DNA from: Parafrankia discariae
GTDB taxonomy: Bacteria > Actinomycetota > Actinomycetes > Frankiales > Frankiaceae
Assembly: GCF_000373365.1 (NCBI RefSeq)
Contig: NZ_KB891285.1
Coordinates: forward strand, 62,001-126,000
Direction: 5' to 3'
DNA: 64,000 nt
Below the pieces are notes generated by a model that did not search any database, was not told the DNA's origin, and was given only the letters and a program-made list of their open reading frames with translations. This document shows positions 58,002 through 64,000 of the stretch, piece after piece (positions within the stretch are counted from its first letter, which is position 1; every line of letters starts with the position of its first letter). Made by a program: the position numbers and the translations under genes.

Positions 58002-58301
58002 ATGCCGATCGAGTCCTCCCGTCAGCCCGCCCGCCTGCGTGACTTCCCCACCGCGATGAGCTGTGGCGGCTGCGCCGAGCACTGGTCTGATCTCGACGCG
58101 GCCCACTGCCGGGCGTGTCATCAGCTCTGGCCGTCGGCAGTCGGGTTCGATGATCATCTCGTCGAATGTCCGGCCGCGCCCGAGATCGCCCCGCGTAGGG
58201 CGAAGCGGATCCCGGACCAGCGTCGACGTCCAGCCGAGGGCATGGAGGCCGGGTCCGACGGTCCCGTGGACGCCGCCCGTGACGAGTGGAACGTCGCCTG
58301 A
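58002..58301 (+). CDS. FDXHR-type putative zinc-binding protein
   Basis: A 99-residue protein. The segment from about residue 18 (SCGGCAEHWSDLDAAHCRACHQLWPSAVGFDDHLVEC) has the C-x2-C, W, AHC-x2-CH and FDxH pattern of FDXHR zinc proteins, which are frequent on actinobacterial plasmids and integrated elements. Here the final Arg of FDxHR is Leu. The function is unknown. The start is uncertain; ATG 58002 keeps the full motif, while GTG 57954 would extend it by 16 residues. It lies just beyond tRNA-Ser, so it may be a relic of another element. Confidence 0.6.
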   Translation: MPIESSRQPARLRDFPTAMSCGGCAEHWSDLDAAHCRACHQLWPSAVGFDDHLVECPAAPEIAPRRAKRIPDQRRRPAEGMEAGSDGPVDAARDEWNVA

Positions 58302-58462
58302 CTCCGACCGGTTGAGGGCCTCGCGGGGCATCCCCGGCGCGGACGAGTCGCCCATCGGGCGCAACGGCCCGGTCACCGGGTCCTCGAGCTGCTACGTTCC
58401 GGCGCGGGAGCGCGGTTGGGCGTTCCGCTGGGGCGTGCTCGGGGCGGGAGGACGGCATGACC

Positions 58463-59305
58463 GTGTGCGGGCTGCTGCGGCTGGACGGCGCGGATGTCCG
58501 TCGCTCGGCGCTGACCGGGATGCTCGCGGCCTCCTCGATCGGTCTGCCCGCCGCGCGTCGCGTGCACCTGGACGGTCCGTTCGGGGTGGTGACGGCCGCT
58601 GACAACGCCGCCGGCTCGATGCCGTCCGTGCTGGTGGGGCCGGCCGGGCTGGTCATTGTGATCGCCGAGCATGGCGCGGGCGGGCGGGGCGTCCCCGGGG
58701 TGGGATCGGTGACCGTGCTGCGGCCACGGGGTTCGTGGCGGCCGATGTCGCCACGCGGGGTGAGACCGGCCGAGGGCACCGTCCACCTGGGCGCCCGGGG
58801 CCGTCAGGAAGATCCGCGCGATCCGGGTAGCAGCAACGGTGGTAGCGGCAACAGTGGTGATGGCGCGGCCGTGGACGACCAGCTCGGTGATCCGGGGCCG
58901 CGGGGAGACCGGGACCGGGGCCGGGACCGGGCGGCTGACGGAGATCACGGTTCGGGAGTCGCGTCCGCGCTGATGCGCGCGTACCGGGCGGCCGGCCAGC
59001 GCGCGCTGGGGACGCTGGGGGAGCATCTGCTGGCGATCATCTGGGAGCCGGGCCGCCGGCGGATGATCGTGAGTCGCGGTGGCCGGCGTGCGGACGAGTT
59101 CGTGGTCTGGTCGGACGGCCGGTACTTCGCGTTCGGGATGGAACGGGCTCAGGTCCTCGCGGCCAGGCCGTTCGGACTCGCTCGGCCGCGCCGACTGGCG
59201 GCCGGGGAGACCCTTCCCGTCACCGTCGCGACCAGGATCCGGCGCCCGCCGTTCGTGAACCTTCCCGAGCCGCGGGGGAGCGAGGCCGACGTCCCGGCGA
59301 CCTGA
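58463..59305 (+). CDS. Stand-alone AsnB-like glutamine amidotransferase-domain protein
   Basis: A ~280-residue protein that resembles only the N-terminal half of asparagine synthetase B. It has AYRAAGQRALGTLGEHLLAIIWEPGRRRMIVSRGGRRADEFVVWSDGRYFAFGMERAQVLAA, matching the AYRxxG...GxFAxxxWD...RRRLxxxRD...G..FAFASExKAL pattern, with no synthetase half. Starting at GTG 58463 gives MCGLL, which would put the nucleophile Cys at position 2. ATG 58457 has closer spacing to gggagga but would bury the Cys at position 4. A disordered Gly/Asp/Arg insert lies in the middle (about 110-160). The activity is uncertain, since the usual RD catalytic-loop residues are altered. Confidence 0.6.
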   Translation: MCGLLRLDGADVRRSALTGMLAASSIGLPAARRVHLDGPFGVVTAADNAAGSMPSVLVGPAGLVIVIAEHGAGGRGVPGVGSVTVLRPRGSWRPMSPRGVRPAEGTVHLGARGRQEDPRDPGSSNGGSGNSGDGAAVDDQLGDPGPRGDRDRGRDRAADGDHGSGVASALMRAYRAAGQRALGTLGEHLLAIIWEPGRRRMIVSRGGRRADEFVVWSDGRYFAFGMERAQVLAARPFGLARPRRLAAGETLPVTVATRIRRPPFVNLPEPRGSEADVPAT

Positions 59306-59367
59306 CCGGGCGCTGGACGGGGCCCGTTGGACGGGGCCGTGGTGCTGTTGGACGGGGTCCGTGGTGC

Positions 59368-59802
59368 CTAGGCGGGTGCCCGACCGGTGCCGGGGCCGGC
59401 GGCTCCGGTGAGGCCGGCCCGGACGAGCCCGGCGATCTTCCGCTCCGCCACGAAGGACAGGAAGGGGACCGTGCCCGCGAGCATGACCAGGACGGTCCGG
59501 CTGGCCGGCAGGCGGATCCGGCTCGCGAGATCGAGCGTCGCCGCCAGGTAGACCATGTAGAGCACGCCGTGGATCGGCCCGATGGCCGCCACGACGGAGG
59601 GCTCGTCCGCCAGGTACTTCAGCGGCACTCCGACCACGACCAGCGCGATCAGGACGACGCCGACCACATAGGCGATGATCCGGTAGCGCAGGAGCGCGGA
59701 CCTGACCGCGGCGGGCGCGGAACGCCCCCCACCGGGCGTTGCCGGCCGACCGGATGCCGGCGCGGCCGGCCGTGACGTCACGGGGTCGGAGGATGCCGTC
59801 AC
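59368..59802 (-). CDS. DUF3817 membrane protein
   Basis: A 144-residue protein. After a Pro/Ala-rich N-terminus there are three membrane helices (IIAYVVGVVLIALVVVGVPLKYL, GPIHGVLYMVYLAATLDLA, LVMLAGTVPFLSFVAERKI), the DUF3817 pattern with GPxHGxLYMVY and PFLSFVAERK. No function is known for the family. It overlaps the upstream membrane protein gene by four bases and is co-translated with it. Confidence 0.87.
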   Translation of the reverse strand: MTASSDPVTSRPAAPASGRPATPGGGRSAPAAVRSALLRYRIIAYVVGVVLIALVVVGVPLKYLADEPSVVAAIGPIHGVLYMVYLAATLDLASRIRLPASRTVLVMLAGTVPFLSFVAERKIAGLVRAGLTGAAGPGTGRAPA

Positions 59803-60341
59803 CGGCGGTCTCCCTCGGTGTCGTTGTCGGAGCCGGCGGCGTCGCGTTCGTACAGCGACGCCAGGTAGCGGTTGTAGGCGGCGAGTTCGCGGTCCTCGTC
59901 GGTCTCGACCTCGGCCGTCGGGTCACCGGCCGTCAGGCCGCCAGCCGTCGGACGGCCGGACCGGGCCGGCGGCGCGGTCACCGCCACGGCTCCGGCCTTT
60001 CCCTGGCGCGGTACGGCGACGAGCGGGCCTGGTCCGTTCAGGGGGGCGCCGCCCACCGGAACGGGCGCCTCGGGCGCGATGCGTCCGGCCTTGCCCCACT
60101 GGGGCCCCGGGTCGTCAGGATCGCGCGGGCGGAGATCCTCGGAGATCATCCGGTACCACCAGTAGACGACGAACGCGGCGAACACCGGCCATTCGACCCC
60201 GTAGAAGAGGTTCTGCATGCTGCCGTGATCGGATTCGCCCTTCGTCCACTGCCAGACGCCCATCCGGAGGAAGAGCCCGATCAGGAAGAGCGCGAGCGCG
60301 TGCCGGGCGAGCCACCACGGGGAGAGCAGGATCCTGCGCAC
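59799..60341 (-). CDS. Conserved membrane protein, operon partner of the DUF3817 protein
   Basis: A 180-residue protein. GTG 60341 gives MRRILLSPWWLARHALALFLIGLFLRMGVWQW, then GVEWPVFAAFVVYWWYRMI, two membrane helices in a pattern common in actinobacteria (RILLSPxWLxxH, QNLxYxxEWPxFAxF). A soluble Pro/Gly-rich tail and an acidic end (ELAAYNRYLASLYERDA) follow. The function is unknown. Longer in-frame starts upstream lack any family sequence. Confidence 0.78.
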   Translation of the reverse strand: MRRILLSPWWLARHALALFLIGLFLRMGVWQWTKGESDHGSMQNLFYGVEWPVFAAFVVYWWYRMISEDLRPRDPDDPGPQWGKAGRIAPEAPVPVGGAPLNGPGPLVAVPRQGKAGAVAVTAPPARSGRPTAGGLTAGDPTAEVETDEDRELAAYNRYLASLYERDAAGSDNDTEGDRR

Positions 60342-60947
60342 GGGACCGACGCTACCCGCCGGGTTGGGCCGGTGGGTACAACAGGCGATCCGGACGTGGT
60401 GGACGCCTCCCGTCGGGGCTGCTCCGACGGGTCCGACCGGGCGATGTGTGACCCGGTCGAGGTCATCGGGCTGGGCCCGACCGGGCCGGCGAGCAGGCGC
60501 CAGGGGAGAGGTGTGGTGGGAGGGCCTGACGGGCGGAAAGCAGCCCTCCCACCACGCGGGGCTCGGGTACCGCTCGGCGGAGGGCACTTCTGGTTGCCGG
60601 CTGGGTACCTGATGTTTCGAGCTTCCGCGCTGTGTGCGGCCCGCCCGCCCGGCTGGGGGGGGTAGCGGGGATCGGGCGGGCCGGAACGACCACCGCAACC
60701 TGGCGCGGAGTACGGCGGTGCGTTCACATGTCCAGTCGCTCCGGACCACGTGCCAGGTTGCCATCTCTCGCAATGTTTTTTTCTGTTGTGCCAGATGATT
60801 TACCGGAGGGGCTTGGCTGGTTTTCTGGTGTGGAGGGTGTCTTCCTGTTGACGGCTTTCCGGTGCGCCTGAGGAGCCCGGAACCCGGCCCGCGGTAGTCG
60901 GCTGCAGTCGGCGGTAGTCGCCCGTGGCAGTTCTTCGGTGGCGGTTC
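60342..60947. other. 606-bp intergenic region with a long hairpin
   Basis: No gene. It contains the 13-bp stem at 60513-60555 and, around 60770-60850, an A/T-richer stretch with a seven-T run, perhaps the 3' untranslated region of the leftward anti-sigma gene. Confidence 0.45.
60513..60555. terminator. 13-bp perfect hairpin
   Basis: gtggtgggagggc and its complement enclose a 17-base loop. It is 390 bases downstream of the anti-sigma-like gene and 170 bases ahead of the leftward membrane protein gene, so it may be a terminator or a leader element. Confidence 0.5.
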
Positions 60948-62600
60948 TCAGTAGAGGACCGCTGCCGCGAGAGTGAGCAGCCCGACGCCAGAGCCGGCCG
61001 CCACGGTCACGGCGATCGACCCCTGCCCGCGGGGAAGCCACACGGAGAGCACCCCGTCGGCCTCGCCCCGCTGCCGGGTACTCAGCGCGACGCTGCGCGA
61101 CCAGGCGTTCCGGTCATCGCCCACCGTGACCCGCACGCCGCCGTCAGCGGAACCCAGATAGAGATCCAGGCGCCGCGCCTGGCTGGCCAGGGCCACGTCC
61201 AGCCGCGCGGTGCCCTCGACGGCCAGCCGATCGTCGTCGCGGGAACCAGCGCTGACCGGCCGGCCGCCGCTCCACGCGAAGCGGTTGGCGTATCCACCCG
61301 CGCCCGATCCGGGGCCGCGCTCGATCCGGGTGGTGCCGATCCCGGGCCGCGGGAGGTCGGCCCGGGTCTGGACGCCGCCCGCGCCGAACAGGACCCAGTC
61401 GAGGCACCCCGCCGTCGGCAGGCTCACCTCCTGGCCACGGCCGAACGGCACCGCGGACGCGCTGACGCCGCCCGAGCCGGCTGAACCTCCGGAGCCTTCT
61501 GAACCTCCGGAGTCGCCGGAGTCGCGCCGCGCGCCGTCGCGACCCGGGGGTGTGCCGGCGCCGGAGCGGCGGTCCGCGGAGCCGGAGCCGTCCCGATCGC
61601 CGGAGCGGGGTGGGTCGTTACGGCGGGGAACGGCGTCGCCGGCACCGTTGTCGTCGCTGTTGTCGCTGTCGTCGTTGTCGTCGCCATTGCCCGGCCCGGT
61701 GTTCGGCGGCACCGATCCGCCCGTTGCCTGGTCAGACCCGGATGCCGGTCCGTCCGCGCCGGACGGGCCGGCATCCGGGCCCGCGCCCTGGGAGGAGAGG
61801 CCCTCGGGGGTCAGCCCGGCCGGGCTGTCGTCGCCGGGCGCGGGACTCCGCGTCCCTGTGCTGCCCGGAGCGGGGACGGCGCCGGGGCGGTCGGCCGGCG
61901 GCGTGCCCCCGCCGTCGGCGGCGGCCCCGCGGGGGATCCGGGTCGGCGCGGCCGTCACGGTGCCCGTGTCCGGTCGGGAGGTGAACAGGGTGCCGCTCAC
62001 CAGTACGACACCGACCAGGGCGACCGCGGCCGTGCCGACCGTGGTGGGGACGAGCAGCCGTGCCCGCGTCCGACGTGGGCGGTGCTGGCGCGTGTTCCGC
62101 GTGTTCCGCGCGGCTCGCGCGGTCCCGGGTGGGTGTGCGACTGGTCCCGTTGGAGGGGTGGCTCCGGGCGGTCCTGTCGGCCGAGATGCCGTCGCGGGCG
62201 GCACCGCGCCTGTCCGCGGGGTCGTTCTCGGCGTCGGGATCGCCGAGATCGCCGGGTGTTCGACCGGCGGCGAGGTGCGGCCCAGGTGTTCGGCGGCCGA
62301 CGGGTCCAGTGCGGCGATGCGGGCACGGATGCGTTCCGTGTCCGGATCGTGCTCCGTGAGCTCGCGGGCCATCAGGGACCGCAACGTGCTGGTGAAATCT
62401 TGGGAGGACGGCGGCGTGGCTGCCGCGGAGTCGTCGCCGACGGGCACCGTGGCCGCCGCCGAGTCGGTCCCCGCTCGATCATCGGTGTCGGTTCGATCGC
62501 CGGTGTCAGTTCGATCGCGGGTGCCAGCCTGATCGCCCGCGGTGCCGTGACCGTCCACCCGGCGGCGGGAAGAGCTCGAGATGAAACGGTCCCTGATCAT
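60948..62600 (-). CDS. Membrane protein, probable anti-sigma partner of the SigE-family factor
   Basis: A 550-residue protein. A charged cytoplasmic N-terminus includes a helical segment SSQDFTSTLRSLMARELTEHDPDTERIRARIAALD. After a Pro/Thr linker comes one transmembrane helix (about 185-210, LLVPTTVGTAAVALVGVVLVSGTLF). A very long Ser/Gly/Asp/Pro outer stalk leads to a C-terminal beta-rich domain (about 395-550, QEVSLPTAGCLDWVLFG ... RLDLYLGSADGGVRVTVGDD ... GQGSIAVTVAAG). Its position directly after a SigE-type sigma gene suggests an anti-sigma or co-sensor role. No zinc anti-sigma motif is visible. ATG 62600 is chosen. Confidence 0.68.
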   Translation of the reverse strand: MIRDRFISSSSRRRVDGHGTAGDQAGTRDRTDTGDRTDTDDRAGTDSAAATVPVGDDSAAATPPSSQDFTSTLRSLMARELTEHDPDTERIRARIAALDPSAAEHLGRTSPPVEHPAISAIPTPRTTPRTGAVPPATASRPTGPPGATPPTGPVAHPPGTARAARNTRNTRQHRPRRTRARLLVPTTVGTAAVALVGVVLVSGTLFTSRPDTGTVTAAPTRIPRGAAADGGGTPPADRPGAVPAPGSTGTRSPAPGDDSPAGLTPEGLSSQGAGPDAGPSGADGPASGSDQATGGSVPPNTGPGNGDDNDDSDNSDDNGAGDAVPRRNDPPRSGDRDGSGSADRRSGAGTPPGRDGARRDSGDSGGSEGSGGSAGSGGVSASAVPFGRGQEVSLPTAGCLDWVLFGAGGVQTRADLPRPGIGTTRIERGPGSGAGGYANRFAWSGGRPVSAGSRDDDRLAVEGTARLDVALASQARRLDLYLGSADGGVRVTVGDDRNAWSRSVALSTRQRGEADGVLSVWLPRGQGSIAVTVAAGSGVGLLTLAAAVLY

Positions 62601-62751
62601 GACATGTCCATTATGAGACCCGCGATCGTCGTGGGTGCCACTCACCGCCGTACACAGCCGTGGCGTGAGGTCTCCAGGAGCCGAGGGCACCCCGCCGGAG
62701 GAACGCGCTTGTGGCCGCTCCTCTGTGCGCTTTGGGGGCTCGGGAGTGCGC

Positions 62752-63666
62752 TCAGCCCTCGCTGCCGCGGAGCCGTCCGGGTGCCTCGCTGTCGCGCAGC
62801 CGGTTCAGCGCCGACCGGGCGACGCTCGCCGGATCCGTACCGCCGGTCGCCCGCCGGCGGCCACGGGTGGCACCGGCTCGGCGCGGTGTCTGCGGAGCCG
62901 GCGGGCGGGCGTCCTGTTTTCGGGCCGACGTGTCGTCCGGGGGGTCGGAGTGGGTCAGCTCGGGCCGGGTGCCGAGCGCCCGTTCGAGCTCGGCCACCGC
63001 CTTGGAGGTCTGGCTCTTGACCGTTCCGACGGAGATTCCCAGCGTCCGGGCGGTGTCCGCCTCGGACAGGTCGAAGGCGTACCGCAGCACGACACAGGCC
63101 CGCTTCCTGGCCGGAAGCGTCATCAACGCGGCGCGCAGGTCGACGGCGGCGGGAACGTCAGTGTCGTCCGGCGCGTGCTCGGTGTGTTCGGCCAGCATGC
63201 CGAGGACGGTCATTCCCCGGCGTTCCCGGATCACCCGTCGCAGCCGGCTGGTGGCCAGGTTCGCCACGATGCGACGCACGTAGGCGAGGGGACTGTCCGC
63301 GCTGCTGACCCGGTCCCACTTGGACCAGGCGGCCGTGAGCGCCTCGGCGGTGAGGTCGTCGGCCGCGTCGTGGTCGCCGGTGAGCAGGTAGGCGAAACGT
63401 GCCAACTCGCGGTGGTGATGTTCGAAGAACTCCCGGAACTCGACCCGGGCGTTCGGGGGCGGCCCCGGGCAGCCGGCAGCCTCCAGCGCAACGGCCCCGA
63501 CCGGAACAGGCCCGGGGTCCTCCAGACTGGGCCCCACCTCGTCCGGGTCCGGGTGCCGGCCCGGAAGCCGACCCTCGGAGCCGGTGAACCCGTCGTCGGA
63601 GCCCGGGCGCTGGGCCGGGGCGGCCCCGCTGCCGGCGGCCGCATCGGTGCTCATGCTCGTGGCCAT
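62752..63666 (-). CDS. SigE-family ECF RNA polymerase sigma factor
   Basis: The sigma-2 region (FREFFEHHHRELARFAYLLTGDHDAADDLTAEALTAAWSKWDRV, then AYVRRIVANLATSRLRR) and the sigma-4 HTH (LPARKRACVVLRYAFDLSEADTARTLGISVGTVKSQTSKAVAELE) are complete. Both termini are extended. About 85 Gly/Pro/Asp residues precede sigma-2, and a basic Arg/Ala tail of about 70 residues follows sigma-4. ATG 63666 (MATSMSTDAAAG) is chosen; ATG 63654 or a longer start at 63843 are possible. The membrane protein gene follows 150 bases downstream. Activation by an extracytoplasmic signal is inferred. Confidence 0.88.
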   Translation of the reverse strand: MATSMSTDAAAGSGAAPAQRPGSDDGFTGSEGRLPGRHPDPDEVGPSLEDPGPVPVGAVALEAAGCPGPPPNARVEFREFFEHHHRELARFAYLLTGDHDAADDLTAEALTAAWSKWDRVSSADSPLAYVRRIVANLATSRLRRVIRERRGMTVLGMLAEHTEHAPDDTDVPAAVDLRAALMTLPARKRACVVLRYAFDLSEADTARTLGISVGTVKSQTSKAVAELERALGTRPELTHSDPPDDTSARKQDARPPAPQTPRRAGATRGRRRATGGTDPASVARSALNRLRDSEAPGRLRGSEG

Positions 63667-64000
63667 GGGGTCCGGGAACCAGTGCGGTGTGCGTCCACGG
63701 TGCGCCCCCACGCTCTGGTCCAGTCGTGGTGGACGCGTCCGGCCGGTGGGCAGACGCGGCGTATGGACGCCGACGTCCGCGGCGCTGTCCACACTCACCA
63801 GGCACACTCCCACGGCTGGTCTTGGCGATACTCGTGTGTCCACGGGTGTCTCCGCCGCGGCCGCGGGAGATCCTTAGTTAACAGGTACGACATCGCCGCT
63901 CGACCGGACGGTACTCCGTGCCGGAAGTATCGCGAAAGGGGTACATCCCGACTAAATCGCCTTCTGGGTGGATTCGTTTTCCCTCCGGGAGCGTGACCTG
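63667..64000. other. Upstream region of the sigma factor gene, to window end
   Basis: No gene is supported. A/T-richer sequence near 63870-63960 (gttaacaggtacg, gactaaatcgcc) may hold the sigma gene promoter. Confidence 0.4.

Overview
The window is high-GC actinobacterial chromosome (roughly 70% GC or more outside one cargo island). It most resembles Frankia or a close relative. The evidence is the HspR/HAIR-controlled dnaK-grpE-dnaJ-hspR cluster with clpB, frequent GTG/TTG starts, Ser/Thr kinases, an F420-type LLM oxidoreductase, a SigE-family ECF sigma factor, WYL, ANTAR and STAS regulators, and a pSAM2-type integrative element. The genus is inferred from gene content, not from a database search.

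Layout. 1-4.7 kb: the N-terminal part of an MMPL/RND transporter, then two paralogous lipoproteins flanking psuG. 4.8-12.3 kb: the heat-shock block clpB, hspR, dnaJ, grpE, dnaK, all on the minus strand, with HAIR operators before clpB (one) and dnaK (two). 13-21.8 kb: a NERD membrane protein, a membrane Fe-S oxidoreductase, dcd, a coupled HAD phosphomutase and GH65 phosphorylase pair, and tRNA-Gly(CCC). 22.5-27.4 kb: a decayed kinase-WD40 gene, a strikingly eukaryote-like FKBP12, a secreted protein with an internally duplicated domain, and a kinase with a C-terminal SH3-like domain. 27.6-41.4 kb: an HxlR regulator with a clear palindromic operator beside a monooxygenase-globin fusion, a WYL regulator, a class II glutamine amidotransferase, an LLM oxidoreductase, an STAS/GAF-ANTAR sensory cluster, an ABC transporter, a FUSC-family protein and two conserved hypotheticals.

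41,606-57,122 is an integrated actinobacterial integrative and conjugative element (AICE) bounded by a perfect 49-bp direct repeat (41,606-41,654 and 57,074-57,122). Its core is a Pra-like protein, an FtsK-type TraSA translocase, a RepSA HUH initiator, Xis and a tyrosine integrase. Its regulators include two XRE proteins and an AlpA-like protein, several with obvious palindromic operators. Its cargo at the left end is a much lower-GC pair, an AAA+ ATPase overlapping a subtilisin-like protease, matching the IetAS toxin-antitoxin/anti-phage architecture. A second accessory operon encodes an XRE regulator, a putative gluzincin and a gamma-glutamylcyclotransferase.

The integration geometry is unusual. 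The repeat covers the 5' half of tRNA-Ser(TGA), not the 3' half. The element therefore lies upstream of the intact tRNA and int runs directly into it.

57.2-64 kb: an FDXHR-type zinc protein, a lone AsnB-like glutaminase-domain protein, two coupled membrane proteins (one DUF3817), and a SigE-family sigma factor with a probable membrane anti-sigma partner.
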